A stretch of 64,000 bases of DNA, from contig NZ_WBXP01000012.1 of the NCBI RefSeq assembly GCF_016415625.1, positions 32,045 through 96,044 on the forward strand, in the 5' to 3' direction. Numbering within the stretch: position 1 is the first letter of the stretch; every line of letters starts with the position of its first letter. Shown one piece after another: positions 41,897-52,844 of this stretch. The DNA is from Shimwellia pseudoproteus (GTDB taxonomy: Bacteria > Pseudomonadota > Gammaproteobacteria > Enterobacterales > Enterobacteriaceae). The position numbers were made by a program, and so were the translations under genes. The notes under the pieces were generated by a model. That model ran no database searches, was not told where the DNA came from, and saw nothing but the letters and a program-made list of their open reading frames with translations.

Positions 41897-43171
41897 ATGA
41901 CAGATAAGCGCAAAGACGGTTCAGGCAAACTGCTGTACTGCTCTTTTTGCGGCAAAAGCCAGCATGAAGTGCGTAAGCTGATTGCCGGGCCGTCAGTGTA
42001 TATCTGCGATGAATGTGTCGATTTATGTAATGACATTATTCGCGAAGAGATAAAAGAAGTTGCACCGCATCGTGAGCGCAGTGCATTGCCGACCCCCCAT
42101 GAAATTCGCAGCCACCTTGATGATTACGTTATCGGGCAGGAGCAGGCGAAAAAGGTCCTGGCGGTTGCGGTATACAACCACTACAAGCGTCTGCGCAACG
42201 GTGACAGCGCCAACGGCGTGGAGCTGGGTAAAAGTAACATTCTGCTGATTGGGCCTACCGGTAGCGGTAAAACCCTGCTGGCGGAAACCCTGGCTCGCCT
42301 GCTGGATGTGCCGTTTACCATGGCGGATGCCACCACCCTGACCGAAGCCGGTTACGTGGGTGAGGATGTGGAAAATATCATCCAGAAACTGCTGCAAAAA
42401 TGCGATTACGACGTGCAGAAAGCCCAGCGCGGGATTGTTTACATTGACGAAATCGACAAAATCTCCCGTAAATCCGATAACCCGTCCATCACCCGTGACG
42501 TGTCCGGTGAAGGGGTGCAGCAGGCCCTGCTGAAACTGATCGAAGGCACTGTGGCTGCGGTACCGCCTCAGGGGGGCCGTAAACACCCGCAGCAGGAGTT
42601 CCTGCAGGTGGATACCTCGAAGATCCTGTTTATCTGCGGCGGTGCGTTTGCTGGCCTGGATAAAGTTATCGCTAATCGTGTTGAAACCGGTTCAGGTATT
42701 GGTTTTGGTGCGACGGTGAAAGGCAAGTCTCAGAAGGCATCCGAAGGCGAGTTGCTGGCCCAGGCTGAACCCGAAGATCTGATCAAATTTGGTCTTATTC
42801 CTGAGTTTATCGGGCGTCTGCCTGTGGTGGCGACTCTGAACGAACTGAGCGAAGATGCGCTGATTCAGATCCTCAAAGAGCCGAAAAACGCCCTGACTAA
42901 GCAGTATCAGGCGCTGTTTAGCCTTGAAGGCACTGACCTGGAATTCCGCGACGAAGCCCTGGTGGCCATTGCCAAAAAAGCCATGTCCCGTAAAACCGGT
43001 GCCCGCGGCCTGCGTTCTATCGTTGAAGGCGCCCTGCTGGATACGATGTACGATCTGCCGTCCCTGGACGACGTAGAAAAAGTGGTGATTGACGAGTCCG
43101 TTATCGACGGCCAGTCCAAACCGCTGCTGATTTACGGTAAAGCAGAAGCCCAGCAAGCATCTGGCGAATAA
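41897..43171 (+). CDS. clpX: ATP-dependent Clp protease ATP-binding subunit ClpX
   Basis: ClpX unfolds tagged substrates and feeds them to ClpP. ATG 41897 gives 424 residues as in E. coli. The zinc-binding domain uses Cys15, Cys18, Cys37 and Cys40. Walker A is GPTGSGKT (119-126), Walker B includes IDEID (183-187), and the ClpP-contact IGF-type loop is IGFGA. The extended in-frame reading from 41843 is not needed. It is followed by a terminator before lon. Confidence 0.99.
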   Translation: MTDKRKDGSGKLLYCSFCGKSQHEVRKLIAGPSVYICDECVDLCNDIIREEIKEVAPHRERSALPTPHEIRSHLDDYVIGQEQAKKVLAVAVYNHYKRLRNGDSANGVELGKSNILLIGPTGSGKTLLAETLARLLDVPFTMADATTLTEAGYVGEDVENIIQKLLQKCDYDVQKAQRGIVYIDEIDKISRKSDNPSITRDVSGEGVQQALLKLIEGTVAAVPPQGGRKHPQQEFLQVDTSKILFICGGAFAGLDKVIANRVETGSGIGFGATVKGKSQKASEGELLAQAEPEDLIKFGLIPEFIGRLPVVATLNELSEDALIQILKEPKNALTKQYQALFSLEGTDLEFRDEALVAIAKKAMSRKTGARGLRSIVEGALLDTMYDLPSLDDVEKVVIDESVIDGQSKPLLIYGKAEAQQASGE

Positions 43172-43201
43172 TTCGCCATTCCAGACAGTCAGTTATCCAA
43201 A

Positions 43202-43232
43202 AATGGGGGATTTTGTCCCCCATTCATTTTTC
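43202..43232 (+). terminator. Intrinsic terminator of clpPX
   Basis: AATGGGGGA (43202-43210) and TCCCCCATT (43216-43224) form a 9-bp stem, followed by CATTTTT. Confidence 0.92.
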
Positions 43233-43246
43233 CTGTATTCCTGACA

Positions 43247-43273
43247 TTGAATGTACGGGAAACATCCCCATAT
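43247..43273 (+). promoter_or_regulatory. Sigma-32 heat-shock promoter of lon
   Basis: TTGAA (43247-43251), 14 bp and CCCCATAT (43266-43273) match the sigma-32 pattern and, as I recall, almost the exact lon promoter of E. coli. The start falls about 80 bp before the lon ATG. Confidence 0.88.
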
Positions 43274-43359
43274 ACTGATCTACCTGAATTATAGAGATGG
43301 CGTGAAACGCGTTCACGTGTGCCCATTCCCTGGCGGAAATTAAACTAAGAGAGAGCTCT

Positions 43360-45714
43360 ATGAATCCTGAGCGTTCTGAACGCATTGAAATCCCCGTATT
43401 GCCGCTGCGCGATGTGGTGGTTTATCCGCACATGGTCATTCCTTTGTTTGTCGGGCGTGAGAAATCTATTCGCTGCCTGGAAGCAGCGATGGACCATGAT
43501 AAAAAAATCATGCTGGTGGCGCAGAAAGAAGCCTCAACAGATGAGCCTGGTGTCAATGATCTTTTCACCGTCGGGACTGTGGCGTCTATTTTACAGATGC
43601 TGAAACTGCCGGACGGTACCGTTAAAGTGCTGGTTGAAGGTTTACAGCGCGCGCGCATTACTACGCTTTCGGATAACGGTGACCACTTCACCGCGCAGGC
43701 TGAATACCTGGCGTCTCCGGCTATTGAAGAGCGTGAGCAGGAAGTGCTGGTGCGCACTGCTATCAGCCAGTTTGAAGGCTACATCAAGCTGAACAAAAAA
43801 ATCCCACCGGAAGTGCTCACGTCGCTGAACAGCATCGACGATCCCGCGCGTCTGGCGGACACTATCGCGGCCCATATGCCGCTGAAACTGGCTGATAAAC
43901 AGTCTGTGCTGGAAATGTCCGACGTGAATGAACGTCTGGAATATCTGATGGCCATGATGGAATCAGAAATCGATCTGCTCCAGGTTGAGAAACGCATTCG
44001 CAACCGGGTCAAAAAGCAGATGGAGAAAAGCCAGCGCGAGTATTACCTGAATGAGCAAATGAAAGCCATTCAGAAAGAGCTGGGCGAAATGGACGATGCG
44101 CCGGACGAAAATGAAGCGCTGAAGCGCAAAATTGAAGCCGCGAAGATGCCCAAAGAAGCCCGGGAAAAAACCGAGGCTGAGCTGCAAAAACTGAAAATGA
44201 TGTCCCCGATGTCCGCAGAAGCCACCGTGGTGCGCGGTTACATCGACTGGATGATTCAGGTGCCGTGGAATGCCCGCAGCAAGGTCAAAAAAGACCTGCG
44301 TCAGGCCCAGGAAATCCTCGATACCGACCATTATGGTCTGGATCGGGTGAAAGATCGCATTCTTGAGTACCTGGCGGTACAAAGCCGGGTTAATAAAATT
44401 AAGGGCCCGATCCTGTGCCTGGTAGGGCCTCCTGGGGTGGGTAAAACCTCTCTGGGGCAGTCCATTGCTAAAGCCACCGGACGTAAATACATCCGTATGG
44501 CGCTGGGTGGGGTACGTGACGAAGCGGAAATCCGCGGTCACCGCCGTACCTATATCGGCTCTATGCCGGGCAAACTTATCCAGAAGATGGCAAAAGTCGG
44601 CGTTAAAAACCCGCTGTTCCTGCTGGATGAGATCGACAAAATGTCTTCCGATATGCGCGGCGATCCGGCCTCCGCACTGCTGGAAGTGCTGGATCCGGAA
44701 CAGAACGTGGCGTTTAACGATCACTACCTGGAAGTGGATTACGATCTGAGCGACGTGATGTTTGTTGCCACTTCGAACTCCATGAATATTCCGGCACCGC
44801 TGTTGGATCGTATGGAAGTGATTCGTCTGTCTGGTTATACCGAAGATGAAAAGCTGAACATTGCTAAACGCCATCTGCTGCCGAAGCAGATTGAGCGTAA
44901 CGCCCTGAAAAAGAACGAGCTGAAAGTGGATGACAGCGCCATTGTCGGCATCATTCGCTACTACACCCGTGAGGCCGGGGTGCGTGGTCTGGAACGTGAA
45001 ATTTCAAAACTGTGCCGTAAGGCGGTTAAACAGCTGCTGCTGGATAAAACCCTCAAGCACATTGAAATCGACGGCGACAACCTGCACGACTACCTGGGTG
45101 TTCAGCGCTTTGACTATGGCCGTGCCGACAACGAAAACCGCGTTGGTCAGGTGACGGGGCTGGCGTGGACCGAAGTGGGTGGCGATCTGCTGACCATCGA
45201 AACGGCCTGTGTGCCGGGTAAAGGTAAGTTGACCTATACCGGCTCCCTGGGCGAGGTGATGCAGGAATCCATCCAGGCCGCGCTGACCGTGGTGCGTGCC
45301 CGGGCGGAAAAACTCGGCATTAACACGGATTTCTATGAAAAACGTGATATCCACGTGCACGTACCGGAAGGGGCGACCCCGAAAGACGGCCCAAGCGCCG
45401 GTATTGCCATGTGCACCGCGCTGGTGTCCTGTCTGACCGGTAACCCGGTGCGCGCCGACGTGGCGATGACCGGGGAAATCACCCTGCGTGGTCTGGTTCT
45501 GCCAATCGGCGGTTTGAAAGAGAAACTGCTGGCGGCCCATCGCGGCGGCATTAAAACCGTGCTGATCCCCGATGAGAACAAACGCGACCTTGAGGATATT
45601 CCGGAAAATGTTATTGCCGATCTGAATATTCATCCGGTGAAGCGGATCGAGGAAGTATTGCAACTTGCTCTGCAAAATGAACCATTTGGCATGGAAGTGG
45701 TAACGGCTAAATAG
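43360..45714 (+). CDS. lon: ATP-dependent protease Lon
   Basis: Lon degrades misfolded and regulatory proteins. It has 784 residues as in E. coli. The N-terminal LAN domain begins [20 protein letters not shown], the Walker A is [11 protein letters not shown], Walker B precedes FLLDEIDKM, and the C-terminal protease has the Ser in DGPSAGIAM (Ser679 in E. coli) and the Lys in [10 protein letters not shown] (Lys722). A sigma-32 promoter lies upstream and a terminator after the stop. Confidence 0.99.
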   Translation: MNPERSERIEIPVLPLRDVVVYPHMVIPLFVGREKSIRCLEAAMDHDKKIMLVAQKEASTDEPGVNDLFTVGTVASILQMLKLPDGTVKVLVEGLQRARITTLSDNGDHFTAQAEYLASPAIEEREQEVLVRTAISQFEGYIKLNKKIPPEVLTSLNSIDDPARLADTIAAHMPLKLADKQSVLEMSDVNERLEYLMAMMESEIDLLQVEKRIRNRVKKQMEKSQREYYLNEQMKAIQKELGEMDDAPDENEALKRKIEAAKMPKEAREKTEAELQKLKMMSPMSAEATVVRGYIDWMIQVPWNARSKVKKDLRQAQEILDTDHYGLDRVKDRILEYLAVQSRVNKIKGPILCLVGPPGVGKTSLGQSIAKATGRKYIRMALGGVRDEAEIRGHRRTYIGSMPGKLIQKMAKVGVKNPLFLLDEIDKMSSDMRGDPASALLEVLDPEQNVAFNDHYLEVDYDLSDVMFVATSNSMNIPAPLLDRMEVIRLSGYTEDEKLNIAKRHLLPKQIERNALKKNELKVDDSAIVGIIRYYTREAGVRGLEREISKLCRKAVKQLLLDKTLKHIEIDGDNLHDYLGVQRFDYGRADNENRVGQVTGLAWTEVGGDLLTIETACVPGKGKLTYTGSLGEVMQESIQAALTVVRARAEKLGINTDFYEKRDIHVHVPEGATPKDGPSAGIAMCTALVSCLTGNPVRADVAMTGEITLRGLVLPIGGLKEKLLAAHRGGIKTVLIPDENKRDLEDIPENVIADLNIHPVKRIEEVLQLALQNEPFGMEVVTAK

Positions 45715-45746
45715 TGATTTAACCCGCACCGTGCTCACAAAAACAA

Positions 45747-45783
45747 GGCTGGCAGGCTAATTCTTACTTGCCAGCCTTTTTTT
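45747..45783 (+). terminator. Intrinsic terminator of lon
   Basis: GGCTGGCA (45747-45754) pairs with TGCCAGCC (45769-45776) over a 14-nt loop, with seven T residues following. Confidence 0.88.
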
Positions 45784-45935
45784 GTCTGGCTACCTTAGTG
45801 CAAGTCCGCCCCGGATGGTGGTGTTACCCGGACTCACGGGTGTTGTAAGGGTATATCAACCCTGATATAACTGCTGCGCGGTCGTACTACAATGGATTCC
45901 GGTGCGATATAAAATATAAAGAGAGGAAGAGAATA

Positions 45936-46208
45936 GTGAATAAGTCCCAACTGATCGACAAGATTGCCGCTGGTGCTGATATTTCTAAGGCTGCGGCAGG
46001 GCGTGCGTTAGATGCATTGATTGCCTCTGTAACTGAGTCTCTGCAGTCTGGTGATGATGTTGCACTGGTAGGCTTCGGTACTTTCGCTGTGAAAGAACGC
46101 GCTGCCCGTACCGGTCGCAACCCGCAAACCGGTAAAGAAATCACTATCGCTGCGGCGAAAGTGCCGGGTTTCCGTGCTGGTAAAGCGCTGAAAGACGCTG
46201 TTAACTAA
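45936..46208 (+). CDS. hupB: DNA-binding protein HU-beta
   Basis: HU-beta is a nucleoid protein of 90 residues. It starts with GTG after GAGGAAGAG. The helical base [20 protein letters not shown] and the beta-arm motif [20 protein letters not shown] are standard for HU; the RNPQT loop contacts DNA. It lies between lon and ppiD as in E. coli. Confidence 0.99.
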   Translation: MNKSQLIDKIAAGADISKAAAGRALDALIASVTESLQSGDDVALVGFGTFAVKERAARTGRNPQTGKEITIAAAKVPGFRAGKALKDAVN

Positions 46209-46238
46209 GCTCTGGCTGCCTGAACAGTTTATGAAAAA

Positions 46239-46264
46239 GGCACATCTTTGATGTGCCTTTTTTA
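46239..46264 (+). terminator. Intrinsic terminator of hupB
   Basis: GGCACAT (46239-46245) pairs with ATGTGCC (46251-46257); seven T residues follow and AAAAA precedes. Confidence 0.93.
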
Positions 46265-46419
46265 TTATCCGGGATTTTCTTTCCCGTGTGGGCTGACAAT
46301 CCCCCCCGTTTCTTGTCAAAATAGCGCTTTGCGCATTGCAGGACTGAACTGACACCGTATTGTCGGTTAGCGCGGTGCGATGGCTCACGAATTACACTAC
46401 AGCGGAGTGTTGTTACACC

Positions 46420-48291
46420 ATGATGGACAATTTACGTGCGGCGGCAAACCACGTCGTACTCAAGATCATTTTGGGTTTGATTATCGTGTCATTCATTTTG
46501 ACTGGCGTAGGTAACTACCTGATTGGCGGTAACAATAATTATGCCGCGAAAGTTAACGGCCAGGAGATTAGCCGGGCCCAGTTTGAGAATGCCTTTGCCG
46601 GGGAGCGCAACCGCCTCCAGCAGCAACTGGGCGATCAGTACTCTGAAATCGCCAGCAACGAAGGCTACATGAAAAGCGTGCGCCAGCAGGTTCTGCAGCG
46701 CATGGTAGACGAAGCGCTGCTTGACCAGTACGCCCGTAAATTGGGGCTGTCTATCAGCGATGAGCAGGTTAAACAGGCGATTTTTAAAGAACCGGCCTTC
46801 CAGAACAATGGCCGCTTTGATAACACCCGTTATAACGCCATCCTGTCCAGCATGGGCATGTCTGCGGATCAATATGCCCAGGCGCTGCGTAACCAGCTGA
46901 CCACTCAGCAGCTGATTAATGCGGTGGTCGGGTCTGACTTTATGCTAAACGGCGAAACCGACAACATCGCGGCACTGGTTTCCCAGGAGCGTCTGGCCCG
47001 TTCAGCCACCCTTGATGTCAACGCCCTGGCGGCCAAACAGCAGGTGACTGATGCGGAAATCGACACCTGGTACCAGCAGCATAAAGATGCGCTGATCGCT
47101 CCGGAGCAGTTTAAAGTCAGCTACATTATGCTGGACGCTGCCGCCATGCAGGCCGATGTCAGCGATGCGGATGTTCAGGCCTGGTACGATCAGCATCAGG
47201 ACCAGTTCACCCAGGCCGCGCGCTATCGCTTTAGCGTGATCCAGACCAAAGATGAAGCCACGGCGAAAGCCGCGCTGGACGAACTGAACAGCGGTAAAGA
47301 TTTCGCCAGCGTTGCCAAAGAGAAATCCACCGATATTATTTCTGCCCGTAATGGCGGCGATATGGGCTGGCTGGAAACCGCGACCATGCCGGATGAGCTG
47401 AAAACGGCCGGTCTGAAAGACAAAGGCCAGCTGTCTGGCGTGATTAAATCGTCCGTCGGCTACCTGATTGCCCGTCTGGATGATGTGCAGCCGCAGCAGG
47501 TGAAATCGCTGGCTGACGTTCGCGACAGCATTGTGGCGAAAGTGAAACAGGAAAAAGCCCTCGACGCGTTCTACGCCCTGCAGCAGAAAGTGAGTGATGC
47601 AGCCAGCAACGATAACGAATCCCTGGCGGCGGCAGAGAAAGTGGCCGGCGTTAAGGTTGTTGAGAGCGACTGGTTTGGCCGGGATAACGTCCCTCAGGCA
47701 CTGAACTTTAAACCAGTTACCGACGAAATCTTCAACGGCAGCCTGATCGGTGAGAACGGCACCCCGGGCAGTAACTCCGATATTATCTCCGTGGACGGCG
47801 ATCGCGCCTTTGTCCTGCGTATTGCTGACCATAAAGCCCAGGCGGTGAAACCGCTGAGTGATGTCCGCGACCAGGTTGTTGCTGCGGTGAAACACCAGAA
47901 AGCGGATATCCAGGCAAAAGCCGACGCAGACAAGCTGCTGGCCAGCCTGAAAGCCGGTAACGGTGATGAGGCGCTGAAAGCGTCGGGCCTGCAATTTGGT
48001 GAGCTGAAAACCTTCACCCGCACCGCTCAGGACCCGGTAAGCCAGTCGGTATTCGCCCTGGCGCTGCCGGCGAAAGATAAGCCGTCTTACGGCGTCAGCA
48101 ACGATATGCAGGGGAATGTGGTACTGCTGGCGCTGCAAGAGGTTCGCGCCGGTAACATGCCGCAAGAGCAGAAGAAAGCGATGGTGCAGGGGATCACCCA
48201 GAACAATGCACAGATCACCTTCGAAGCCCTGATGGCGAACCTGCGTAAAGACGCCAAAATCAAAGTGGGCGACGCGCTGGAACAGCAATAA
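46420..48291 (+). CDS. ppiD: Periplasmic chaperone / peptidyl-prolyl isomerase D
   Basis: PpiD is anchored in the inner membrane near SecYEG and helps newly exported proteins. ATG 46420 gives 623 residues, the E. coli length. One helix at about 16-34 (IILGLIIVSFILTGVG) leads to a SurA-like N-terminal domain, an inactive parvulin domain (ARYRFSVIQTKDEATAKAA to SSVGYLIARLDDV) and a C-terminal tail. The in-frame extension from 46360 is rejected. Confidence 0.97.
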   Translation: MMDNLRAAANHVVLKIILGLIIVSFILTGVGNYLIGGNNNYAAKVNGQEISRAQFENAFAGERNRLQQQLGDQYSEIASNEGYMKSVRQQVLQRMVDEALLDQYARKLGLSISDEQVKQAIFKEPAFQNNGRFDNTRYNAILSSMGMSADQYAQALRNQLTTQQLINAVVGSDFMLNGETDNIAALVSQERLARSATLDVNALAAKQQVTDAEIDTWYQQHKDALIAPEQFKVSYIMLDAAAMQADVSDADVQAWYDQHQDQFTQAARYRFSVIQTKDEATAKAALDELNSGKDFASVAKEKSTDIISARNGGDMGWLETATMPDELKTAGLKDKGQLSGVIKSSVGYLIARLDDVQPQQVKSLADVRDSIVAKVKQEKALDAFYALQQKVSDAASNDNESLAAAEKVAGVKVVESDWFGRDNVPQALNFKPVTDEIFNGSLIGENGTPGSNSDIISVDGDRAFVLRIADHKAQAVKPLSDVRDQVVAAVKHQKADIQAKADADKLLASLKAGNGDEALKASGLQFGELKTFTRTAQDPVSQSVFALALPAKDKPSYGVSNDMQGNVVLLALQEVRAGNMPQEQKKAMVQGITQNNAQITFEALMANLRKDAKIKVGDALEQQ

Positions 48292-48334
48292 TATCGGGGT
48301 GCCTCGCACCCCAGTGTAACCCGCTGAAACAACT

Positions 48335-48357
48335 AAAGGCCGCTTTCGCGGCCTTTT
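48335..48357 (+). terminator. Intrinsic terminator of ppiD
   Basis: AAAGGCCGC (48335-48343) pairs with GCGGCCTTT (48348-48356) over TTTC, with further T. Confidence 0.9.
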
Positions 48358-48438
48358 CCATCTCTGCCGATTGCCATTTGTGGCCTCCCTGTCTACCCCG
48401 TACTGTGGCTCCTGTCATTTACTGAAAGGAGAGAACCC

Positions 48439-48813
48439 ATGATGTCTGCAATACACTGGATGTTACTGGCCGCTATCGCGGCGGGCGGAAGTTTACTGTC
48501 CCCGGCGTATGCTGCCGGCCCGGCGGATAAACCTGCCGTGAGCCAGGGTAAGCCCCTGGCGAAACCAGAGCCGAAGCCCACCGCCAGGCCCGTACCGACG
48601 GTTAGCGTGGAGGATGAACTGCGCGTCAGTATTAACAGCGCCAGTGCCGAAGAACTGGCCCAGATGCTGAATGGCGTGGGGCTGAAAAAAGCGGAGTCCA
48701 TTGTCCGCTACCGGGAGGCCAATGGCCCATTTACTGACCTGGACGCACTGACGGAGGTCCCCGGTATTGGCGCCGCGCTGGTCGCGCGAAATAAGGCGCT
48801 GATCAAACTCTGA
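48439..48813 (+). CDS. ybaV: Helix-hairpin-helix protein YbaV (ComEA-like)
   Basis: A 124-residue secreted protein (E. coli 123). A signal peptide ends SPAYA, then a Pro/Lys-rich linker (KPLAKPEPKPTARPVPT) and a helix-hairpin-helix DNA-binding domain: INSASAEELAQMLNGVGLKK and VPGIGAALVARNKA. It resembles the periplasmic DNA receptor ComEA of competent bacteria, but its role in enterobacteria is not established. It lies between ppiD and fadM. Confidence 0.93.
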   Translation: MMSAIHWMLLAAIAAGGSLLSPAYAAGPADKPAVSQGKPLAKPEPKPTARPVPTVSVEDELRVSINSASAEELAQMLNGVGLKKAESIVRYREANGPFTDLDALTEVPGIGAALVARNKALIKL

Positions 48814-48852
48814 ATAGCATGTCCGTGACAGCGTCAGATCTTTGCTAAGCTG

Positions 48853-48869
48853 TAGAGGTCGTACCAGTT
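48853..48869 (+). promoter_or_regulatory. FadR operator upstream of fadM
   Basis: The complement of this 17-mer reads AACTGGTACGACCTCTA, a strong match to the FadR site pattern AACTGGTCNGACCNGTT and sharing CTGGTACGACC with the fadBA operator. fadM is FadR-repressed in E. coli. Confidence 0.8.
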
Positions 48870-48915
48870 TGTACGGCCTCTGTACATATCACAACAGCTA
48901 ACAGGGTAAGGCGCT

Positions 48916-49323
48916 ATGCAGACAACCATAAAAGTCCGGGGATATCATCTGGACGTGTACCAGCACGTGAACAACGCTCGTTATCTGGAATTTCTCGAAG
49001 AGGCGCGCTGGGAGGCGCTGGAGCAAGAAGAGAGCTTCCGCTGGATGGTGGACCACCATATTGCGTTTGTGGTGGCCAATATCAATATTAACTATCGCAA
49101 ACCCGCGGTACTGGGGGACCGGCTGATTGTTACCAGCACCCTGCAACAGTTAAACGGCAAAAGCGGGGTACTCAGCCAGGTTATCACCCGGGAGCCGGAC
49201 GGCGTGACAGTGGCAGATGCGCTGATTACGTTTGTCTGTGTGGATCTGACGACCCAGAAAGCCTTGCCGCTGGAGGGGGAACTGCGGGATAAACTCGACC
49301 AAATGATTGTCACCGGCAGGTAA
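48916..49323 (+). CDS. fadM: Long-chain acyl-CoA thioesterase FadM (YbaW)
   Basis: FadM hydrolyses long-chain acyl-CoAs that stall beta-oxidation, notably 3,5-tetradecadienoyl-CoA. The 135-residue hot-dog-fold protein (E. coli 132) has the catalytic-region motif YQHVNNARYLEFLEEARW and INYRKPAVLGDRL. A FadR operator lies about 50 bp upstream. It is convergent with queC; a GC hairpin at 49336-49360 without T-tract separates them. Confidence 0.95.
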   Translation: MQTTIKVRGYHLDVYQHVNNARYLEFLEEARWEALEQEESFRWMVDHHIAFVVANININYRKPAVLGDRLIVTSTLQQLNGKSGVLSQVITREPDGVTVADALITFVCVDLTTQKALPLEGELRDKLDQMIVTGR

Positions 49324-49371
49324 ACCGGATGGCGCGACCAGGCGGGGAGCCCGCCTGGTCGTTACCGGGGG

Positions 49372-50067
49372 TTATGCCAGGCCGGTTTTGCGTTTCATTT
49401 CCGCCATAATGCCGGGTTTATCCGCCAGATAATGGGTAATACCGTTCGCCCGCAGATGGCAGGCTGCACACTCACCGCAGCCGTCACCTTTGATGCCGTT
49501 ATAGCAGGTCAGGGTTTCTGCCCGCACCAGATCCAGTTTGCCCCAGTAGTCCGCCAGCGCCCAGGTCTCCGCCTTGTTGAGCCACATCAGCGGAGTTTCA
49601 AAGCGAATATCCCGGGCCATCCCCAGGGATACTGCGTGGTTCAGGGCTTTGACAAATTCATCCCGGCAGTCCGGGTAGCCGGAGAAGTCAGTCTCGCACA
49701 CCCCGGTGATCACCGCTTCTGCTTGCACCTGATAGGCGTAAATCGCGGCCAGAGTCAGAAACAGAATATTGCGGCCGGGCACAAAGGTATTCGGAATACC
49801 GCTGGTGTCCGGATCGTAGTCCGGCACCGGGATACTGTCGCGGGTCAGGCTGCTGACCGCCAGTTCGTTAAGCAGGGTAACATCCAGCACTTTATGCGCC
49901 CGGGCCCCCAGTTGCAGGGACAGCACCTGGGCTACGTCAATCTCGGCGCGGTGGCGCTGGCCATAATCAAACGTAACGCAGTGGACCTCATCATACTGAT
50001 GCAGCGCCTGGATAAGACACGTGGTGGAGTCCTGGCCCCCACTAAAAACAACGACTGCGCGTTTCAT
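49372..50067 (-). CDS. queC: 7-cyano-7-deazaguanine synthase
   Basis: QueC converts carboxy-deazaguanine to preQ0 in queuosine synthesis. ATG 50067 (AAGGG upstream) gives 231 residues as in E. coli; a GTG two codons earlier is rejected. The PP-loop ATPase motif is SGGQDST (9-15). Near the C-terminus a four-Cys zinc site is visible ([16 protein letters not shown]). It works upstream of queA and tgt, which are 40 kb away in this window. Confidence 0.97.
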   Translation of the reverse strand: MKRAVVVFSGGQDSTTCLIQALHQYDEVHCVTFDYGQRHRAEIDVAQVLSLQLGARAHKVLDVTLLNELAVSSLTRDSIPVPDYDPDTSGIPNTFVPGRNILFLTLAAIYAYQVQAEAVITGVCETDFSGYPDCRDEFVKALNHAVSLGMARDIRFETPLMWLNKAETWALADYWGKLDLVRAETLTCYNGIKGDGCGECAACHLRANGITHYLADKPGIMAEMKRKTGLA

Positions 50068-50131
50068 AGTCACCCTTTTTTAATCTAATAACGGTGTATG
50101 GTAGCGCCCGGCAGCATACGGTGCCAGTGCT

Positions 50132-51880
50132 TCAGCGATTCTCCGGGGGCGGCAGCCACAGGCGGGTAAAATCGAACCAGCCCCGGGCATTGATATGCAC
50201 CCCCCGGACATTAGGCGGCGCGTGGATTTGGTAATGATAGTTAAACAGCGGGGTGAGGACCGACGCAGACATCAGTGCCTCATAAAGGGTTTTTAATCCC
50301 TGAATGCGCTGTGCCGCATCAGGGTGCTGCTGGATAGCATCCAGCCTGGTGATAATCTCCCGGTAGCGCCCGGGGGAGAATACCGCCCGCCACAGCACAT
50401 CACAACGCAGCCACTGCTCAAGGGTATATTCCGCCGCGTCGTCAATCAGCCGGTCCCCCATCAGAATATCGGCCCCGTCCATATCATTGCAGCCGGCCCA
50501 GTTTTTCGCATCGTGAAAGCGCAGTGTCAGGGTGCAGCCATAGCGGGCCAGATAACTAACCAGTTGACGGGCCATAGCGTGCAGCTCCACCGGCAGGTGA
50601 TAGAGCAGGGTTAACGCCCGGGGGAGCGCTACCGGCTCACAGCGCCGGTTATCGGGCAGCGGCCAGCCGGGCAACAGGGCGTTACTCGGCTGGATCAGGC
50701 CGTCCTCTACCGGCAGCGTGGTCAGTAAGCCACTTTGATGAATCAGATGCATCAACCACTGGGCCTGCCGGGCCGACAACTGGCCGTCCTGCTTAATGGC
50801 CAGATAACAAAAACCGAGGCTGATGCGCTTATCCCGGGGCTGTAACGCGGGCAGTTGCGCCTGCTCGCCGATGGCAATCTGCACCGGATGGCGGCAACTG
50901 GTACCGAGGCTGGCATCAAACAGTTGTGGGGTTATCCAGTATTCCACGGCGCCAATCAGCGGGTGGCTGAGGTGGTAGCGATCATGCAGTTCGAGGCGTA
51001 CCAGCTCTGGCTGATACAGGCTGATTTTAAATGGTCCGCAGCCGGTGTGGGGCTCGGCCGGTTTCCCCGGGGAGCCCGCAGCCCCGGGGGTGGCGGCAAT
51101 TTCCGGATAATGCAGATGGCTGCAATAACTGGCCAGCCGGTGGGGTAGCCAGTAGTCAGGACGGTGTAGCCGGATGCGCACCAGGCCGGGTGCTGGGGCC
51201 TCCAGCCCGGAAACGCTGGCAAACAGCTGGCCCATAGCGGGTTGTTGCATAAGCTGCCCGAGGCTGGCCACCAGATGCGCGGCGGTGAGCTTCTCGCCGT
51301 TGTGCCACCAGAGGGAGGGGCGCAGCCAGAAGTCGTAACAGCAGCCCGCCCCGGTAACCTCCCAGTGGTGGGCTAAATCTCCTTCGGGAAGCGGACAATC
51401 ACTCCGGAAGCGGGTTAGGCCGCTGAATACCTGGCTGGTGAGGTGTTGTTCGGCGCGCCCCGCCAGAAAACCGGGGCGGAGTGGCTCAAGGGGGCGGTAG
51501 TAGGGAATACGCACCGTGGGAATATCATTTTGCCACTGGCCGCCGAGAAAGGGCTGCAGGGCCTGGCGCAGTTGATCCGGCGCCAGCTGGGCCAGCTCCA
51601 GGGCATTCTGCTGTTGGCCCTTATTCAACACGCGCTCCATCAGGGTGGAGCGCACGGCATCTGGAGTGGTCAGAAATTGCAGGGTGCCGCGCTTGCCGCG
51701 CCCCGGGGCCGCCTGCCAGTGTAACCAGCCGCTGTCCGCCAACTGGTGCAGCAGGGTGCGGATATGGCGTTCACTGCAAAAGCAGCGGCTGGCCATCTCG
51801 GCCACGGTAACCTGTTGTGGCTTCCCTCTGGAGGGCTGCCACAGGCGCTGGAATTGGTTAAGTCGGTTAAGCAGGCGCAT
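50132..51880 (-). CDS. ybaE: SgrR-family transcriptional regulator YbaE
   Basis: YbaE resembles SgrR: an N-terminal winged helix ([37 protein letters not shown]) followed by a solute-binding-protein fold of the SBP_bac_5 type ([31 protein letters not shown]). ATG 51880 matches the E. coli N-terminus and gives 582 residues (E. coli 566); a TTG six codons upstream is less likely. An extra Gly/Pro-rich insert ([18 protein letters not shown]) explains part of the length. Targets are unknown. It is divergent from cof. Confidence 0.93.
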   Translation of the reverse strand: MRLLNRLNQFQRLWQPSRGKPQQVTVAEMASRCFCSERHIRTLLHQLADSGWLHWQAAPGRGKRGTLQFLTTPDAVRSTLMERVLNKGQQQNALELAQLAPDQLRQALQPFLGGQWQNDIPTVRIPYYRPLEPLRPGFLAGRAEQHLTSQVFSGLTRFRSDCPLPEGDLAHHWEVTGAGCCYDFWLRPSLWWHNGEKLTAAHLVASLGQLMQQPAMGQLFASVSGLEAPAPGLVRIRLHRPDYWLPHRLASYCSHLHYPEIAATPGAAGSPGKPAEPHTGCGPFKISLYQPELVRLELHDRYHLSHPLIGAVEYWITPQLFDASLGTSCRHPVQIAIGEQAQLPALQPRDKRISLGFCYLAIKQDGQLSARQAQWLMHLIHQSGLLTTLPVEDGLIQPSNALLPGWPLPDNRRCEPVALPRALTLLYHLPVELHAMARQLVSYLARYGCTLTLRFHDAKNWAGCNDMDGADILMGDRLIDDAAEYTLEQWLRCDVLWRAVFSPGRYREIITRLDAIQQHPDAAQRIQGLKTLYEALMSASVLTPLFNYHYQIHAPPNVRGVHINARGWFDFTRLWLPPPENR

Positions 51881-51981
51881 CGGATAAAACCGGAACAATT
51901 TTTATCAACTATTCACTATTTGTTCCGTATATAACAGCAGATACTTACCGTCATGTTAACTGGCTCACAGGCGAGGGGAAA

Positions 51982-52800
51982 ATGACACAGCTGGTAGCGT
52001 TTGATATGGACGGGACATTGTTAATGCCCGATCACCGGCCAGGTGCCGAAACCCTGCACACGCTGGGGCGCCTGCGGGAGCGCGGTATTACGCTCACCTT
52101 TGCTACCGGTCGTCATGTGCTGGAAATGCAGCCCTTCTTAGGTAAGTTCGGTTTATCCGGCTGGTTGATTACCGGCAATGGCACCCGTATTCATACCGCA
52201 GACGGGGAGCCGCTCTTTCGCTGTGATCTGGCCCCGGACGTGGCGGAGTTTGTGCTGCATAGCCACTGGCCGGAAGAGGTGAGTGTCCACGTGTTTAATG
52301 ACAGCGGCTGGCTGACCGACCGGGCGCTACCGGGGTTACTCACCGCCCACAGCCATAGCGGTTTTCAGTATCAACTGGTGAATTTACAGCGGCTGTCTGC
52401 CCATGAGGTCACCAAGATCTGTTTCTGCGGTGACCACGATATATTGTGCCAGCTGCGTATTGAGCTCCAGGCCCAGCTAGGGGACAGCGCGGCTATCTGC
52501 TTCTCGGCATTTGATTGTCTGGAAGTGCTGCCCCGGGACTGTAATAAAGGCGCGGCGCTGCGGGCATTGAGTGAGCGGCTGGATATTCCGCTCAGCGACT
52601 GTATGGCATTTGGCGATGCGATGAACGATCGGGAGATGCTGGCCAGCGTGGGGCGCGGGATCATTATGGGTAACGCAATGCCCCAGTTAAAACAGGCATT
52701 ACCGGATCTGCCGGTGATCGGCCACTGCGCCGGTCAGGCTATTTCTCACTATTTGACACATTGGCTGGACACACCACACCTGAATTATTCCCCCGAATAA
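51982..52800 (+). CDS. cof: HMP-PP phosphatase Cof
   Basis: Cof is a HAD-superfamily phosphatase of the Cof/IIB type. It hydrolyses 4-amino-2-methyl-5-hydroxymethylpyrimidine diphosphate and other phosphates. The 272-residue protein, the E. coli length, has DMDGTLL with Asp8 and Asp10, the cap domain from about 80 to 185, Lys in CNKGAAL and the final acidic motif [11 protein letters not shown]. It is followed by a palindromic terminator. Confidence 0.96.
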   Translation: MTQLVAFDMDGTLLMPDHRPGAETLHTLGRLRERGITLTFATGRHVLEMQPFLGKFGLSGWLITGNGTRIHTADGEPLFRCDLAPDVAEFVLHSHWPEEVSVHVFNDSGWLTDRALPGLLTAHSHSGFQYQLVNLQRLSAHEVTKICFCGDHDILCQLRIELQAQLGDSAAICFSAFDCLEVLPRDCNKGAALRALSERLDIPLSDCMAFGDAMNDREMLASVGRGIIMGNAMPQLKQALPDLPVIGHCAGQAISHYLTHWLDTPHLNYSPE

Positions 52801-52816
52801 CGAGGCCATTACAGCC

Positions 52817-52842
52817 AGCCGGGACATGTCCCGGCTTTTTTT
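52817..52842 (+). terminator. Intrinsic terminator of cof
   Basis: The perfect 20-bp palindrome AGCCGGGACATGTCCCGGCT (52817-52836) is followed by T residues. It precedes the convergent PLP-enzyme gene, whose stop is at 52845. Confidence 0.93.
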
Positions 52843-52844
52843 AT

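Noticed and set aside
43963..44874. 303-codon minus-strand ORF opposite lon
   Set aside because: Complete overlap with the Lon ATPase domain and no protein-like motif.
47002..48309. 435-codon minus-strand ORF opposite ppiD
   Set aside because: Shadow of the biased ppiD frame, no ribosome site and no recognisable domain.
49336..49360. 11-bp GC hairpin between fadM and queC
   Set aside because: No T-tract on either strand, so it is not listed as a terminator.
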